A stretch of DNA of 64,000 nt from Cenococcum geophilum 1.58 (Eukaryota; Ascomycota; Dothideomycetes; Gloniales; Gloniaceae). The stretch spans positions 2,422,341 through 2,486,340 of the forward strand of contig KV748182.1 of assembly GCA_001692895.1 (NCBI GenBank). The letters are read 5' to 3'. Every line of letters begins with the position of its first letter. Within the stretch, counting starts at the first letter, position 1. The position numbers were made by a program, and so were the translations under genes. The notes under the pieces are model-generated. The model had not been told where the DNA came from and did no database searches. It saw nothing but the letters and a program-made list of their open reading frames with translations. Below are positions 22,098 through 33,200 of this stretch, piece after piece.

Positions 22098-22995
22098 GCT
22101 CGTGCACAGACCCACCTCATGCACGGTTTTCCTTACCAAAATCTATTAAAATATGCCCAAATACACCTTTTTATACCACCTATAACTTAATAACCTTCCG
22201 GTAAAAGTCTATAAATTTTTTAATATGGCTTATTAAATACTAGAACCGTAATTTTATATAATAAAAATATTAAATATTATAAAATATTTATGTTAAAAAT
22301 AAAGTTAAAAAAGTACTTTTTTAATATAAAAGAAAGTTAATAATAACAATAATAATAATAAAGTTACTATATAGCTATAGTATATAAATAAGTCTTTTTA
22401 ATATTTATTAAGTTTATTAATTATATTTTTTNANNANNTNNNNTNANNNTTNANTNNNTTTNANNTTTTAANTTNTANATTTATATTATAAATAAGTTTT
22501 TAATATTGTAGTCTAAACTTATAATATATTTTACTATAACTAAAATTAGTAATTAAAAATATAATATAGCCTATTATTATATCTAATACAATATTTTCAA
22601 ATTTTTACTATAGGTAAAAATAGAGCTTTTTAGTTTATATAATAATATTCTATATTTTTATATTTTTATATTATAAAAAGCTTAAATTACCATATAATAA
22701 ACTATATTTTAATTTTTATATTAATAGCTCATATAGTTATTTAGTTATAAGTATTTAAAAAACACTGTATTTTGGTGTATTTTGGTACTATAAATACACC
22801 AGTTGTGTATATAAGCTAATTAAGTTTTTTATTATATTTTTTATTGTGAAACTATAGTTTTAGTGCTTAATAAGCTATATTTAAATTTTTATAGAATTCT
22901 ATTAGAAGGTTATTAAGTTATAAGTGGTATAAAAAGGTGTATTTGGGTAGATTTTGGTGAGGAAAACCGTACACGAGCAGGTCGCGTGTACGAGC
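22098..22995. mobile_element. MITE-like element with ~150-bp inverted repeats
   Basis: The left arm from CTCGTGCAC at 22099 matches the reverse complement of the right arm ending GTGTACGAG at 22994. Shared landmarks are CACGGTTTTCC, ACCAAAATCTA, CCCAAATACACCTTTTTATA and TATAACTTAATAACCTTC. The centre is extremely AT-rich with no coding potential and contains the ambiguous bases 22432-22479. Target duplication unclear. Non-autonomous DNA transposon is the best reading. Confidence 0.75.
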
Positions 22996-25059
22996 CGGCC
23001 GGGCCTTCTAGTATAGAGGGCCTTAGCGCGCCTTCGACCTCATTATCGCCTTAACAATCCATTTTCTAACCCTTTTATTTTTGTGCCTACGTTGGCTTCG
23101 TATAGGGCTTCTACTTTTATCTAGAAAGGCCCGCTATAATTCTAATTATAATATACGGATCGTTAGTACCCCCTAATGAAAATTTTAACCTAAGTTTATA
23201 AGTAATAAGCCAATTAATTAACCCAAAGCTTTAAACTAGAGCTTTATTATATGGACTTTAATTAATATATATAGAGATAAGGTTTTCTAGGGAGAGACCC
23301 CCTAGGACCCCCCTATATAGAGCTTTTACTTAATTTAGAAGTAGTAGTAAGATTAAGGCGCCTTAGTTACCGCTAGGTAAGGATCTGCTGTAGTAACTAA
23401 AACGCCCTACTTAAGCCAGGTTTAAAGATTATAGTAGTTACAGATCTAGTATATATTTAGACTACAGAGCTTTAATATAGAGCCCTCTATATAGGATCTA
23501 ATATAGTAGATTATAATTCTAATTTAAAGCTTTATATACTAAATATTTTTAATACCTAATAACTAAATCGCCGTATAGCTGGAAGTAAAGTAAGTCCATT
23601 ACCCTAACTCAATTAAATACACGTATAAGAAGAGACATAACTATATACTAAGACCCCTCTACCTAACGGGCGGAGGCGGTATAGCTATAGTAGCAACGTC
23701 TAATATAATTAATTAGCTATGTCGTTGCCTACTTAGTTCGGACGTATAACAACGCAATAGCTTAGCGTTAAGTAATAAGAGGAAGGGGAGGAGGGGGAGG
23801 AGCTTAGGGGGTAGCTTAGCCACTATAAAAAGGTCGTAATATTAGCATATTATTAAACTTTAAAATTCGTATTCTAGGAGCTTAATTAACGACCCCTATA
23901 TAAAACGTTAACAACGTTTAATTATAGAGCTTTAAACTAGCAGATTTTTTAGAAATATATATTATAAATAGCTCTAAGTACTAAATATAGAATATTTAGT
24001 AGTGGTGTAAGTATAAGACGGGGTATATATTTGCGTTCCTAAATATTATTATATAACGTAATTTTTAGGTAATAAAAACCAGCTGTTAATGTTCCTTAAC
24101 TAACACCTACTAAAGGTTCCTCCGTCCTTTCTACTTTTTCTTTTACCTATCTCCTTATCTAATGCTATCTATATCGCCACGTTAACTAATAGATCCCTTA
24201 ATAGGGACTAAGGAGGAGTATAAGAGCACCTCTAGCTCTTATAAGAAAGTATAGAGGGAGTATTTATAGATAGGAGGAAGCCTATAAGTATAGGAGATTG
24301 GACAGCTATAATATAGCTATTAACGTTGCTCGACTAATATATACTAAAGGCTCCTCCGTCTTTTTTATCTTCTCTTTTACCTATCTCCTTATCTAATACT
24401 ATTTATATTACTATATTAACTAATAAATTCCTTAATAGGGACTAAGAAGGAGTATTAGAACACCTTTAGCTTTTATAAGGAAGAAGAAAAGAAGAAAAGA
24501 AGATATAGAGGAGGAAGTATTTATAGATAGGAGGAGGCCCTATAAGTATACTGTCACTATAGTAGTAGAGACGCCTTAAATAATTAATAATCTAAACTTC
24601 GGACTACTAAAATCCAAAATTTTATCATAGAGAGCGCAATTAATAACCTATATTAATAGCTCTAACTATATCTATTTTTTAATTTATAAATTAGCAGATT
24701 TATAGGCAATAGTTATTATAATTAGCTCTAAGTGCAGTATATATAAAATCTTAGCTATAGTATAGAGAAGCCGTGGCTGCTAATATACGGTCCTAAGTAG
24801 CATTATATAATAGAATTAGTCAGTATAATCGCGTAAAAAGAAAATTAGAAATTAATTAGAAAAAAAAAACAAAAAAAACAAACCACCCCTTACTAATCTT
24901 ATTAATATTAGAGATATAGCCAAGCTTACTTATAGAGGGCTTTACTAAATATATATAAAACGTCTTATATAGCCGCTAGGGTAACTAAGTAAGGCTATAA
25001 GGCTAAAAAAATAGTTCTTAGTTAGGAATTATTATAATTGTCTATACATTCTTAGAGGT
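22996..25059. other. RIP-decayed block without recognised genes
   Basis: TA-rich, CA/TG-poor; frames are short and I recognise no domain. It contains the direct repeat pair 24081-24550. Confidence 0.4.
24081..24550. repeat. Tandem direct repeat, two ~210-235-bp units
   Basis: 24081-24291 and 24315-24550 align throughout: AGCTRTTAAYGTT.., TAAAGGYTCCTCCGTC, TTACCTATCTCCTTATCTAA, CCTTAATAGGGACTAAG, TATTTATAGATAGGAGGA. The second unit carries an extra AAGAAGAAAAGAAG stretch. Differences are mainly transitions. Confidence 0.75.
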
Positions 25060-25061
25060 TA

Positions 25062-27529
25062 ATGTATGTAATAGGGTTATAAAGGTGACCCTAGTTATAA
25101 GCGATCTACATTACCGCCTTCCAATTTAGGCTAGTTTATTGCCTAAATAAATATACTACCGCTTTGAACATTAACATATTGACTTTTCCCCTTACTTCCT
25201 TGCACAGAACCCCCTATATTACTAAAGCCATGCCTTACTAGCCGCGTGCTCTAGATGCAGAAGATCGTCTATAAGCAGCTTTAACAGCCTAGCGAACAGT
25301 AAGTCTCTATAAAAGCCCCGAAGCTTATGCGAAAGCCCATGACGTTAGTCCAGTTACTTTCCGCCGGCGGCTCCAAGGCAAAACACAGTCCTCTCGAGTT
25401 GCCCACGTCAATTAATATCGTATTACTCCAGCTGGCGTGGCAGCTATTGTTTAATATTATATTTATCTTGCTAAAGCCAGGTTTCTATATTAATACTATA
25501 TAGTTTAGATAATTGCGACACTTGTCCTCTAGCGCAAAGCCTCTAACCTTCCTTATACCCAAGTTATACTACTTGGTATAAAATGGATATACGGCTTCTT
25601 AAAACGGCAGGAGGAGCTTTATACTTGCTATGTGCGATTAATCTCCCTAGAGCGCGCTATTGCTGGTAATAATCCTACTCTAGTTAAGAGGTTTTTTACC
25701 GACTACTTAAAAGTAAAGACTTAGTATAATATTAATAGCGCTAATGTATAGAATATAGATGAGACTAGCTATGCTATAGGCTTTGCATATAGCGCCAAAG
25801 TGGTCGTATTAAGAGGCAATATTATTAACTTTAAGACGATTAACGGCTCTAGGGAGTGGGTTTTACAGACTAATTCAATTAGTATATAAGGGGGGATAAT
25901 TCCACCGTTTATTATTTTTAAAGGACGTTAATATATAGAATCGCTATAGCAAGAAGCAGAGGAAGCTATAGGTGAGTGTATAATTGCAATAAGTGAAAAT
26001 GGATAGTTAAATTAAGAGCTTGGGGTACGGTGGCTGAAGTACTTTAAGCGCTATACCCAATAAACTGAGGCATAGGAGAGGATAATAGAAGATAGAAATT
26101 AATACAATAGCTATTAACTATTAATTATAGATGGCCATAGTAGCCACGTTAATATTAAGTTCGTTAAGTTTTACTGGTCAAAGAAGATTATACCAATTTG
26201 TTTACCGCCGTATTTAATATACCTTCTTTAGCCCTTAGATCTGGTTATCTTTTTAGTTCTTAAACAACTCTATTTATTAAAAGTTAATAAATATATAGCG
26301 CGTGGCATTACTAGTATTAATAGAGACTATTTTCTACGGATACTAGGCGAGATTTAACCGCAGGTATATACTAGAGAGTTAATTAGAAGCGCCTTCGAGG
26401 CTATAGGCCTCCGTCCCTTTAACCCAAATTGAGCCCTCGCGCGCTGCTCTAGACAGCCTATTAAGCCATCTACGCCTCCACCTCGCTACGTAGAGGTAAC
26501 GATCCTATCCTCCCCTATATATCCTCCCCTGCCAGATAGCAAGCACGCTTAAGCTTGGTATACGCATACAATCCTTTATCTAGAAACTACGCCGGAGGTA
26601 ACGGAGGTAGTTGTCTTAAAGTTAATGCAACACTTATAGTCCTTAGAGGAAGGCTTTAAGCTTATATAAGTTGAAAATAATAATCTTCGGCAATATACTA
26701 AGGAGAGGAAGGCTAAGAAGAAGCGTAAACGGAATGTACTCTCTACTAAATCAGTTCTTACTTTAGAAGTAATAAAGGAGTTTACTGCTACTAAAGAGGC
26801 CGCTTAGAAGGCTAAAGAGCAAGCCACGCTTACTAGGAAATAGCTTAAGAAAGATTATTAGGTGGTAGTAGAGCTTGCTAAGGAGCAAGTTAAGGTCTAA
26901 AAGGTAGCCTAGAAAAGGGTTGCTGATGTAAAGGAGCTAGCCAAGGTTTACCGTAGAGAGGCAGTAGAGGCAGGAAAGGTAGCTAAGAAGGCGCAGAAGG
27001 ACTCCCTTACTGCCGCTAATATAGCTCGTAAAAAGCATACTAGAGAAGCTTAATTGGCGGCTAGTATAGTAGTTTATTATATAACGTTGAAACAATTAAC
27101 CGTGGATAAGCTCTAGAAGCGGGCGGAAGAGTCCTTTACTGCCGCCGCTACGGCTACAGCTCTTATTAAGTAACTTTAGGAGACCGCTAAGAAGGCAGTA
27201 GAAGAAGCTGCTTTATTAGAGGACTCGTAGAAAGGGCAGGAGGACGATAATATAAGCAATTTAAGCGACGAAGAGTCCTTAGATAAGGAGCCTAAGTTAA
27301 TTAGCAATATCTAGGGCCCAACTCAGTGGTTAATTAAACTCTAAAACACCAAATATCGACTTTATATAGACTCTATTATATATATTTATGGCTTTAAGAC
27401 TTCTTACTAACGATGCAATGACTTATAATGGCTTTTGCTAATTATTTACCACCAAATCAGCATTTTGGCGAATTTTAATTTTCAAATCAGTTATAACTAG
27501 GGTCACCTTTATAACCCCATCATATACGT
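25062..27529 (+). mobile_element. Fot1/pogo-type DNA transposon (Tc1/mariner superfamily)
   Basis: Flanked by TA (25060-25061 and 27530-27531). About 40-bp terminal inverted repeats: ATGTATGTAATAGGGTTATA at the left and, in reverse complement, ACGTATATGATGGGGTTATA at the right, both running on into AAAGGTGACCCTAGTTATAA. 2,468 bp, encoding one transposase frame (25230-27344). Confidence 0.9.
25230..27344 (+). pseudogene. Fot1/pogo transposase, RIP-inactivated
   Basis: A single frame of 705 codons runs from ATG 25230 to TAA 27344 with no frameshift, interrupted by ~40 in-frame TAA/TAG/TGA. Recognisable in order: helix-turn-helix/CENP-B type N-terminus (..AYAKAHDVSPVTFRRRLQGK, ..RVAHVN), then the DDE domain with NIDETSYAIGF (first Asp), LLIIDGHSSH (second Asp), LPPYLIYLL and PLDLVIF (third Asp), then ..EAIGLRPFNPN. 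The C-terminal ~260 residues are Lys/Glu/Ala-rich and probably coiled coil (..KERKAKKKRKR.., repeated AKEQA/KKA units). Cut-and-paste enzyme acting on the flanking TIRs; dead here. The long charged tail makes it larger than the ~540-residue classical Fot1 protein. Confidence 0.88.
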
Positions 27530-27755
27530 TACGTAACTCTTTATATAAGCAATATTTCTCGCCATTTAAAAAAAAGCTTAAAATTTTCTAAAAATTAATT
27601 AACGCTATAGACAGTAGTAATATTAATCTGGCAATACTGCTAATTCTCTTTATATACCATTATATGTATATCTAATAGCTTCAGAAGCGGTAAAAAGGTA
27701 GAATAGATAGGGGGGTTAAAAATAAAAATAAAAATTAGATTTCGCGGTTAAGCTA

Positions 27756-27969
27756 CAGAGGTACGTTTTAAAAGTCTTTACCGGCCCTACCTAGATTAAG
27801 CCTAAAAAGCCTATATATAGCCGAAAATTAGGCGCATTCTAAGCCGGTTCTAAGGGGCCTTAGGCGCCATTAGGCGGCTTCTAGCCCGTTGCCCTACTAA
27901 CCTTAAGGTAGCTACTACCTATAAGACCGCCTAATAAGAGGCGGCGAAGACTTTTAAAACGTACCTCCG
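27756..27969. mobile_element. 214-bp MITE flanked by TA
   Basis: CAGAGGTACGTTTTAAAAGT at 27756 and its inverse ACTTTTAAAACGTACCTCCG ending at 27969, flanked by TA at 27754-27755 and 27970-27971. The centre is GC-richer with GGCGCC/AGGCGG clusters and is non-coding. Fits a Tc1/mariner-type MITE. Confidence 0.75.
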
Positions 27970-27989
27970 TATTTAAAAATAAAAAACTA

Positions 27990-29690
27990 AAACGAATATT
28001 ATATTCTCCGCTTACCTCTAAACTAGCATATAATTTCCTATTTAGGAAAAGTCGTTTATAAGTAGCTATTACTACCTCCGTATAAAATCTTCTTATTATA
28101 CCTCTTTAGTCTTATAGATAACTAAAATCGTTTTATATTAAACCTATGTTTAAATATAAGCCCTAAAAGCTTCTTAACTCGTAAGATTGCTATATAGGTT
28201 AATCCGGCTATTTTATCCTTTTTCTTAATATCTAGAACTACCTAGTTAAGTATTAGGCCCTAGCTTTTATATATAGTAAAAGTAAAAGCTAAAGTAATTA
28301 AAAATTAACGCTGTAAGCAAGAGCCTTTTATACCCTCCTACTTATAAAATACGGAAAATATAGGGATAACTTTCTTACCGTTCTGCTAAGTAAATAGGGC
28401 AGGTCCGTTATACCTATTTACTATAATTAGTAGTAATTAAGGCTAATCCTTTTTAATATCCACGTATCCATTCTATACGACATTTTTAACTATACTAGTA
28501 GTACCATTTACTAAGCCTAGTTTAATCCAGATATTTTATATTAGTATTACTTTTGCGCTAATATATAGGACTAGCCTCTCTATAGTATCGCACTAATTAA
28601 AAGTAACTTTCCGCATACCTCTACTAGTATTAATTAACTTAATAGCCACTACTGGCTATAAAAGGTCGCGAAGCTAAGTAGTGTTATACTTACTTATAGT
28701 AGCGCGTATACTATATAGCTAAATTACATTATTAAAGCCTGTAACCTTATTGGTGGATAGCCCCTACTTATACCTAGTTAAAAGAAGTTTCTAAGTTAAA
28801 TTACTTATAGAATTACTATATAACTCTATAAGGGCGGTCCTAAATATAGAGCTCTTAGCGTTATTACCGCCCTACTATATAACTTAATCTAGAATAGTAG
28901 TTTGGTTAATTACCTTATAGGCTTCTTTTTTATAGCTAGCGAGCTCTAATAGCTTAGCGAGTAGATTTCTATATAAGGCCGCCTAATTTATAAGGGGAAG
29001 CTAATTGAAATCGCCTATTAATAAGATGTTTAAGCCTTTAAAGTAGTTATAGTTACGTATAGGGTAGATTTAATAAAGGCGGCAATTAATCTAGGCTAAA
29101 TATACTTACCTAATTATAGATTTCTCATTAAGGATAAGATAGTAAATATCCTTAAAAGCTTACTATAGAGGTGTAAGACTAATAATAGGTAATTCTTTAA
29201 ACGGGCAATTTACTAGTAACCTTAATAGATTATATATAGTTCTGCCGTTAATACTAAAGGCAGCTACCCTAGTAGGGGCCGCTTAAGCTAATAATATTAG
29301 CTTATTATTAACCCTTGCCATATTATAGAGCGTAGTAGAGAGGATAGTAATAAGATATAATTTACTAGTTCCTATCTCTCTATTAAGGCCCACTTAGATC
29401 TACCTATAGTAATTAACTATAACGTTATAGATATAGGTAGCTCTACGGTAGAGGCTATAGCCGTACTTCCTGCTAATAAGTCCTCTTATTAAGCTGTAGG
29501 TATATACCCTAATACGTACTCCAGTCGTAGTTATAATTAAGCTCCCTATTACTAAGCCTGTTAAAATCCTTAATTTTAACTCTATTAGTATTTTTAACGC
29601 GGGTATATAGGGCCTTAAAGGACTAGTATAGCTCCAAGTTATCTATAAAACCGCCCTTAAACTTATTAATATTATTAGCAGTTTTATAAC
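27990..29690 (-). pseudogene. PIF1-like helicase (probable Helitron), interrupted
   Basis: The minus strand shows a degraded Walker A (REIGTSKLYLITILS for G-x-GTGKS), ..APTRVAAFSINGRT, ..FKDIYYLILNEKSII (Walker B/DE region), ..GLNILLIGDFN*LP, ..TALIELYSN, ..LRDLL, ..VNGTT, and the C-terminal PIF1 block GLILN*VVLDIKKKDKIAGL then TYIAILRVKKLLGLIF. 5'-3' superfamily 1B helicases of this type occur in fungi mostly as the helicase half of Helitrons. Upstream, a DYDWST..GIY-like segment fits the region preceding the helicase. I did not find the Rep/HUH domain or the TC..CTRR ends. One frame shift is likely near the Walker A. The 5' part is cut off by the Copia at 29691. Confidence 0.8.
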
Positions 29691-29856
29691 TGTCGGGAAT
29701 GAGGCAAGCGGTCGTCACGTGACGCCGCGGCACTAGCGTGGCGAGGAGTCTTAGGCTCCTCGCCCTTCCTTATTCTAATTAAGAAGCTTTATTAACCAAC
29801 ATCACTATAACCTACTCGAGTAGTCGTTATTGGTGAGTTACCCTATGTGACTAACA
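29691..29856 (+). repeat. Copia-2 5' LTR
   Basis: 166 bp, TGTCGGGAATGAGG...GACTAACA, containing the GCCGCGGC core and GAGGAG..CTCCTC stem. Preceded by TSD ATAAC. Confidence 0.93.
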
Positions 29857-30228
29857 CTAATCAGTAGTTAAATACACAGTTAACTATAGAGCAGCTAGGT
29901 TTTCGAACAGAAGAGACAGTCTTATGTAGGGGTGCTATATGCGCTTATATAGAATGGATTCCGGCAATACTGTGCTACCTTAGACTTGCGGAAAACTAGT
30001 AATAGAAGTGTTACTAAGTAGTAGGAGATACCAAGTTGCGTCTATTATGTAGAACAACCGCGTTTACGAAGATTTGGTTAAGTACTTTAGGTTAAAAGTG
30101 TTACTGAACCTAGGGTCCTAAGTTAATGTCTGAAACGCGTTAAACAACTACCTTAACACCCTCCGTGTACCTTCGCAGATTTTAGGATCACGATTAATAC
30201 CCAATTCCACCTACGCACGTCCGCTATT

Positions 30229-33200
30229 ATGGCGTTAACCTATCTAAAGAAGTACGAGAAGGACATTAACCCGGAAATATGGAATACCAATATAATCGAC
30301 TTTGTAAACGCTAAGCAACAGGACCTAAATAGATTCTTATTATACCGTATAGTATACTATAAAGACAGCGAATACAACAATATTATGCTATGGTACTGTA
30401 TAAGGGAGGACTTTATTAGATGGATAAAGGAAACATAGGCTCCTGTAAAGAAGGATATTATACAAGACTTCCGTAACTTCTTGCGGGAGTATGGAGTATT
30501 TGTACCTATGGACGGGGGTACTATTAGAGACAATATTTAGGAGCAGGTTATTAACGTAAAAGAAGAGCATAAATGGACTCTATAAGAAATTAAGCACTAA
30601 CTACGCACTATAAGGAAGCTTAACTTATGATGGAACCTAAGTAATACACCTTTAGAGACGAACCTACCTCTGCCTTTAACTCCTCTGTATCCAATTTAAC
30701 CCGTAACCTCAACGTCGGATACTATACCCCAACGAGAGCAGGCGTAGGATCTTATTGCTTTGCAATTTAATGACCTTTAGACTCTACCGACTAGACCTAC
30801 GTCCCTACTACAGCCTATAATGCAACTCCCACCTCCTCTATCTTAATCTTAAATTAGAGGTAGTTTAAAATTGCTTACAGAGCTTGCAAAGCTCTACTTA
30901 GATTAGGAGAAGAAGTTTAGCGGGGAATTATATAATGTTCTTAATTCGAAACTACGTATCTTCTACAACTATTGCTAGAAGGTAGGAATAGAGTCTAATT
31001 AATACTACAACGCCTATTTCGTTATGCTTAAGGGCCGAGCTAGTACCTTCTATTACGATCGTTTGGTAGGAAAAGGATATAATTTTAACCGCATGATATA
31101 TATATTAAGATGCCACTTTAAAATAGAAGAGAATAAGTAGCAGTATATGTTAGAATGGAGAGAGACTACCTTTTTAAGGATTATTGCTATAAACCCAGGT
31201 ATCCCTTAGCTTAATTATCTTTAAAAGCTCTTTAATTAACTTTAGATAATTTAGCGTAGTTTATCCAAATTATATTAAGAGGATTTTAGCCTACGTGATT
31301 AAGTTATTAGCGCATGCTAAGGCGTTAAAGAATACAATCTTACTCTCTTTAATTCTGTAAATACTTATAAAGGAGTGTGTGCTTAATTAAGATCTTTTAT
31401 TAGCACCGCTCTATGCTCTTAAGAAGTATAGTAATTTAACGCCTAACTTTAACCTACTTTAATTAACCCGCCTAACTAATATAACTATAACTGGACTGAT
31501 CGAATATATAGTAGCCGTGGTAGGCAATATGGTAGAGGGTATAATTAACAACTATAAGGCAAAGGTAGAGGTCCTTATAGAGGTTTATTTCAAAGTAATT
31601 GCTAAAAGAAGTGCTACGTTTATAAGAAACCGAATTGCTGGTTAACTAGGCATTCTCTTAATAAACAAAAGGAGGCATATAATAAGTTTTGCCAGAGTAT
31701 AAGAAATATTAGAAATTGTGAGGTTACTGCGGCCTACTTTTAAAGCTTCTTGGTTTAATATAAAGGCGTAGAAGATCTTAAGGGTGAGGTTAATAAGGCC
31801 GAACAGCTCCTTATGGATATAGAAATTGAGGACTACTTACCCGACTAATACTTCACTAAGTATAGTAAGGTAGATGGTATATAAATCGTCGCTGTTCTTA
31901 ATAACTAATCTACGCTCCATTCTATTACGAAGTTAGATATCTTTAATAAGCCAAAGGAGAGCTTCGCGTTCTCCTTCGACGATAGATACTCGGCGAATGT
32001 CTTTTATGGTATTATACCAGATACTAGAGCCGTAGGAGTATCTATAGCAGGAGAACCTCAAGTTCGAGCCCTTTAGCAGCTTAATAACTCTATTTAGATT
32101 AACTATTTAACGGCAGGCCAATATACGATTCATTTTAGTAAGGGTACTATAATCTCTCTTGGCACAATTAGGGTCCAAACCCCCTTAGGGTATATTACTT
32201 TCTACGTTGTTTCTATAAATACTCTATTTCTATTTTGCATTGGAGATATAAATAAATTAGGTGTTAAGCTTAATAACCTTAAGAATATGCTCGTATAGGG
32301 AGATAGTCGGGTACCTGTTATACGCAAGTAGGGTCACCCTTAGTTGCTCCTTTATTAACTAGAAAAGAGTATTACTTAGAGCCACCTAACTAAGTTAGAG
32401 TTACGTCAACTATACTATTATTTTGGCCACCTATCCGTCTATTAATTGCTTAGGGTTCTTTAGCGAGCAGGCTATAAAGTTAAGGTTAAGGCAATTAAGC
32501 ATCTTATAAAGTACTGCTATTACTGCCAAATAAACCAGAAGTCCCCTAGCCAATTTAAGTTCACCCTTAAAGATAACTACGACTTTAACTTCTATATTAT
32601 CGTTAACGTTATATATCTTAGCGGCAAGCCAGTACTCCAAGTTATTAACTTCTTAACCTCCTTCTAAGCCGCACGTTTCTTAAAGGATATATCAGCTAGG
32701 AACGCATGGGATACCCTTTAATTATGCTAGATTAATGTCTACCTAGGACCCCCTAATTAAATCGTCCATAATATAGGAAAGAACTTCTTATTTATAGAGT
32801 TTTGATAATAGATAAAGGCAATAGCAATTAAGGTTAAGGAAGTCCCCGTTAAGGCATATAATAGTATTAGAAAAGTAGAGCGATATTACGCGCCATTACG
32901 CCGTGTATATAAGATTATCTCTTTAGAACTAAAGGACGCTAGTGAAGAACTTACCTTGTAAATGGCCATTAAAGCCGTTAATAATTCTGCTGGCCTAGAT
33001 AGACTTATACCCATGTTACTAGTCTTTAGCGCCTACCCTTAAATAACTAATAATTCTCTACTATCTCCCTCTGTTATATAATAAGCTAAGGCTATTCGCA
33101 AGGTAATAAAGGAGGTATAACGTCTCTACGCTACACGCTAGGTTAACAATGCACTAGGAATAAGAAATGGCCCAAATACCTTAACTATGCTTAATCTACC

